From: Massilia putida
GTDB taxonomy: Bacteria; Pseudomonadota; Gammaproteobacteria; Burkholderiales; Burkholderiaceae_D
Direction of reading: 5' to 3'
Length of the DNA stretch: 64,000 nt
NCBI RefSeq assembly: GCF_001941825.1
Contig: NZ_CP019038.1
Location: forward strand, 3,472,001 to 3,536,000
Numbering within the stretch: the stretch's first letter is position 1; each line of letters starts with the position of its first letter. Below are positions 58,501-64,000 of the stretch, piece by piece. The notes under the pieces are model-generated. The model made no database searches, was not told the origin of the DNA, and saw only the letters and a program-made list of their open reading frames with translations. The position numbers and the translations under genes were made by a program.

Positions 58501-60387
58501 GAACAGCTCGCCGGCCACGTCGACGACGCCCGGCTTGGCCAGCTTGGCGGCGGACTCCGCGTCGACGATCAGGCTCGTGATGTAGCGGCGGGTGCCGTCG
58601 GCCGTGTCGATCCAGAAGCTCTGTTCGCGGTCGATGGCGACGCCGGCGTTCTGCAGCGCCGGCAGGATGCGCGACAGCGACGGCATCGTACCCGTCGAGT
58701 ACAGGCGCAGCGACGTGACGCCCGCTTCATCCGTCTCGATGCGGACGGACACGTGGCCCTGCTGGCCGTTCGCGATGATTGCGTTCACGTCGCGGAAGGC
58801 GATTTCGGGCGCCGTCGCGGCCACGTAGTTCACGGGCAGCGTCGGCAGGATCTTGCGCAGCGCGTTGCGGGTCGGGACGTCTTCCACCGTGTCGGTCAGC
58901 GCGGTGTAGCGGTCGTGCCAGCCGTCCAGCACGGAGAGCAGCGGTTTCTGGATGTCGGTTTCCAGGTCGAGCGGATAGCGCGCGGCCTGGGCGATCAGGT
59001 AGACGCGGGCCAGCGGGCCGTCGGCGACGAGGGTCTGCGTGCGCACGTCGACGGCGCCCGAGCTTTCTTTCAGCGCCTGCGCCAGCGCGGCCACGACGGC
59101 GGCGCTGTAGCGCTCGCGCGGCAGGTAGACGAGGACGTTCAGGTGGCGCTGGTACACGTCGCGGCGCGCGAAGACTTTCGCGCGCGGCTGCTTGTACAGC
59201 GAGACGACGGAACTGCACACCTGGGCGAGCCAGTCCGGCTCCGCTTCCAGCGCCTCGGTGCGCGGCAGCGATTCCAGGATCTCGAGGAATTTCTCGGCGC
59301 GGAAGCCTTCCTGGCGCACGCCGGCGATGGACAGCACCTTCGCGACGCGGCCGCGCGCGAACGGCAGGCGCGCCAGCGGGGTCGACGTGGCGGCGCGGGT
59401 GAACAGGCCGACGAAGCAGTGTTCGCCGATCGTGTTGCCTTGCGTGTCGGTGTCGCGCACGCCGATGAAGTCCAGCGGCTGGTCGCGGTGCAAGGTGCCG
59501 GCCACGTCGGCCTTCACGATCGACAGCGTCTCGTCGCGCTTGGACAGGATCTCGAAGTCGCCCGGGATGTTCTGCAGGCAGGTGCCGTACACGGGATGCG
59601 CGGTGTCCTGCAGCACGCCGATGCGGCTCGGGATGTCGCGTTCGAGTTCGCGCACGCCCGGCTTCACGAAGTAGTAGGCATAGCCGAACGGCTCGAAGCC
59701 TTCGTTCTTGGCCCAGTCGAGGAAGGCGGCGACTTCCTGGCCGGACGGCGTGCCTTGCGCGGCGGCGGCGGCGGCGACGGCCGTCATGCGGTCGGCCATC
59801 GCGACGGCGTCGCGGTGCACGATGGCGGCGTCGCGCGCCACCATCTGGATACGGCCGATCAATTCGGAGAGTTCATCCTGCGGCAGGTCTTCCGCCAGCA
59901 GGCACAGGACATACGATTCCAGCGGCGCGCCGGTCTCGCCGACGGCGGCCACGCGGCCCGCGTCGTCGCGGCGCACGGGCAGCACGGCATTCATCACGCC
60001 CGACGCGACGACGCGCTGGCGGCGCAGCGCCATCACGAACGAGTCGACGAGGTAGGGCATGTCCTCGTTCAGGATCAGCAAGGCGGTCGACATGCCGCAG
60101 CGCCCGTCCGTGTAGCGCATTTGCGCGATCTGGCAGCCCGGGGTCGTGCGCTGCGCCACCTGGGCGAAGGCGTCCCACAGGATGGCCGCGAGGTTGCGCG
60201 GATCGATGCCGGCGAGGTCATCCTCGTCCAGGGCGCCGATCCAGGCGCTGATCAGTGCGCCCACCTGCTCGGGGGCATTGGCCGGCTTGTTCTCATTGAC
60301 CAGCGCAAGGGTCTGGGTGCGCAGATCGTGAGGCATGTCTTTGTTCATTTGCTTCTCCAAAGCTGATAGTTGCGCCGGGTTCGTCAC
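55591..60387 (-). CDS. gdhB: NAD-specific glutamate dehydrogenase, large (180-kDa) type
   Basis: The 1598-residue protein matches the GDH180 class: a long N-terminal regulatory region (ACT-like segments to about 500), then the catalytic part with '[47 protein letters not shown]' (about 780-830) and NAD-binding '[37 protein letters not shown]'. It oxidises glutamate to 2-oxoglutarate and ammonia. The position just before astE makes it the outlet of arginine catabolism. Related enzymes in Pseudomonas respond to arginine. A 192-base gap separates it from astB copy 2, so it may have its own promoter. Confidence 0.95.
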   Translation of the reverse strand: [1598 protein letters not shown]

Positions 60388-60579
60388 GGCTTGTGGCCGC
60401 GTGTTCCCGGCTTTGTATGGACAGGGTTGTCCTATTCCAATCTTGTGCTTCTTCGGGCGGCGCGCGAAAAACCTGAACGGTTTTTCGCGCTCCGCCCTCC
60501 CGGAAACTATTTCGTTATTAAAGCATGCCGCACGGCGGACGCGGCTCTTGTTCGGGAACCATGTTGTTGCCGTACAGCA

Positions 60580-61923
60580 TCATGATAAATCGTACAGCCC
60601 CGGCAGACCGAGGATGCGTTCCAGCTCTTCCAGTGCGGCCGCGCACTCGATGGCCAGTTGCGGGTCGGCCAGGTCTTTCGGCTCGACGCGGTCGCGGTAA
60701 TGGCGCTCGACCCACGGCACGAGGCGCGCGTACAAATCTTCCGTCATCAGCACGCCCTGGTGCATCGCGGCAGCCTCGTCGTCCGTGAGCACGACGCGCA
60801 GGCGCAGGCACGCGGGGCCGCCGCCGTTGCGCATGCTCTGGCGCAGGTCGAATTCGATCAGTTCATCGATCGGGCCACCGCTCGCCACCAGCTGCTCGAG
60901 GTAGCGGGTCACGGTCGGCGTCTCGCGGCATTCGTGCGGCACGACGAGGGCCATGCCGCCGTCCGGCTTGGACAGCAGCTGGCTGTTGAACAGGTAGCTG
61001 GCCACCGCATCGGCGACGGGCACGACGCCCGTGTCCACGCGCACGGCGCGCAGGTCGGTACCGGTGGTGCCGAGCGCGCGGCGCAGCGACTCCAGGGTCG
61101 AGACTTCGTCGGCGAACGCCTGCTCGTGGTAGAACAGCACGTTGCCGTTGCCGACGGCGATCACGTCGTTGTGGAACACGCCCTGGTCGATCACGTCCGG
61201 ATTCTGCGACGCGAACACGGTGCGCGCCGCATCCAGGGCGTGCAGGCGGGCGACGGCTTGCGAGGCTTCCAGCGTCTGGCGTGCCGGGTATTTGGTCGGC
61301 GCGGGTGCGGACGGGTCGAACTCGACGCGGCCGTACACGAAGAATTCCACGCCCGCCGCGCCGTGGGCGCTGGCGAAGCGCGTGTGGTTGGCGGCACCCT
61401 CGTCGCCGAACGCGGGCGTCGACGGCAGCGGATCGTGCACGACGAAACGCTCTGCGTTCGCGAACAACGCGCGCAGCGTGCGGGTTGTTTGCACATGTTC
61501 TTCCGCGCGGTGCAGCTTGTTGTTCAGGTTCGCCGCCGTGAAATGCACACGGGCGTCCAGGGTGTCGGCCGAGGGGCTGACGGTGGCGGCGTTCGCCGTC
61601 CACATCGGCGACGCGGAGTACGCGCAGGCGAGGATCACGGGCGATTCGCGGTACGCCCGCGCCAATACGTCGGCGTCCGTGCCCGTAAAGCCGATACGGC
61701 GCAGCAGGCGGAAGTTAGGACGCGCCTGCGGCGGCAGCAGGCCTTGCGCGAAGCCGCGCGAAGCCAGCGCGCGCATCTTGGCGAGGCCCTGCAATGCGGC
61801 CTGGCGCGGGTTCGACGCGCTTCGCACGTTGTTGAACGAGGCGACGTTGCCGAACGAGAGGCCGGCGTAGTTGTGCGACGGGCCCACGAGGCCGTCGAAG
61901 TTGAATTCGCGTGCGTTGCGCAT
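60580..61923 (-). CDS. astB: N-succinylarginine dihydrolase AstB, copy 2
   Basis: The 447-residue protein is strongly similar to copy 1 throughout, with '[23 protein letters not shown]', '[20 protein letters not shown]' and '[15 protein letters not shown]' intact, yet differs at many positions. The duplication is therefore not recent. Same reaction as copy 1. Its ATG lies one base after the astD stop. No decay is visible. Confidence 0.96.
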   Translation of the reverse strand: MRNAREFNFDGLVGPSHNYAGLSFGNVASFNNVRSASNPRQAALQGLAKMRALASRGFAQGLLPPQARPNFRLLRRIGFTGTDADVLARAYRESPVILACAYSASPMWTANAATVSPSADTLDARVHFTAANLNNKLHRAEEHVQTTRTLRALFANAERFVVHDPLPSTPAFGDEGAANHTRFASAHGAAGVEFFVYGRVEFDPSAPAPTKYPARQTLEASQAVARLHALDAARTVFASQNPDVIDQGVFHNDVIAVGNGNVLFYHEQAFADEVSTLESLRRALGTTGTDLRAVRVDTGVVPVADAVASYLFNSQLLSKPDGGMALVVPHECRETPTVTRYLEQLVASGGPIDELIEFDLRQSMRNGGGPACLRLRVVLTDDEAAAMHQGVLMTEDLYARLVPWVERHYRDRVEPKDLADPQLAIECAAALEELERILGLPGLYDLS

Positions 61924-61924
61924 G

Positions 61925-64000
<2,076 letters not shown>

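Noticed and set aside
55498..60366. A 1622-codon open frame on the plus strand opposite gdhB
   Set aside because: It mirrors gdhB almost exactly, is rich in Arg, Gly, His and Ala, and has no recognisable motif. This is the usual antisense shadow of a high-GC gene.

Overview
The window looks like chromosomal DNA of a high-GC betaproteobacterium, most likely of the Massilia/Telluria group (Oxalobacteraceae). This rests on gene content and protein flavour: amgK-murU beside lptD, a split pntA, an NsrR/Hmp pair, Pseudomonas-type two-subunit arginine succinyltransferases and a 180-kDa glutamate dehydrogenase. It is an inference from family knowledge, not from a search. No rRNA, tRNA, CRISPR, phage or insertion sequence was seen.

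Layout. 1-4750: lptD (start only, minus strand) diverges from a packed operon amgK-murU-pepP-ubiH. 4787-7725: transhydrogenase genes pntA1-pntA2-pntB (minus). 7972-12143: nudJ-mnmA, cheW, a receiver protein without its phosphoacceptor aspartate, a 5'-3' exonuclease and a glutathione S-transferase. 12422-17344: a chemoreceptor, an S15-family hydrolase and a DUF72 protein. 17451-21753: an iron block with feoA-feoB-small Cys-rich protein, bfd, a PepSY-type membrane protein and bfr, with Fur-box-like sites in the divergent feoA/bfd promoter region. 21866-27067: a PfkB kinase, a second GST, purB with an apparent 5' frameshift, and a TonB-dependent receptor. 27361-32535: cytochrome b561, two YceI proteins, a glycine-zipper stress protein, a YmgE-like protein and a cardiolipin synthase. 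32554-37214: an S46 dipeptidyl-peptidase, a PLP aminotransferase and an alpha/beta hydrolase.

37375-64000 is the most unusual part. Two nearly identical amino-acid permease genes (37375-38862 and 48737-50224, same length and orientation) bracket an arginine succinyltransferase (AST) module: an ArgR-like AraC-family regulator, aruF, aruG, astD, astB and a TonB-dependent receptor. A second AST cluster runs towards the first on the minus strand from the right edge: aruG (partial), astD, astB, then gdhB and astE. Together they describe conversion of arginine to glutamate and on to 2-oxoglutarate, probably with dedicated outer- and inner-membrane uptake. A repeated 14-mer resembling the Pseudomonas ArgR half-site occurs around the regulator gene. 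Between the clusters lie nsrR-hmp (nitric oxide detoxification, with palindromic NsrR-like sites), a DUF2807 lipoprotein and an OYE-family oxidoreductase.

Several families of short intergenic palindromes, mostly at gene 3' ends, recur through the window.
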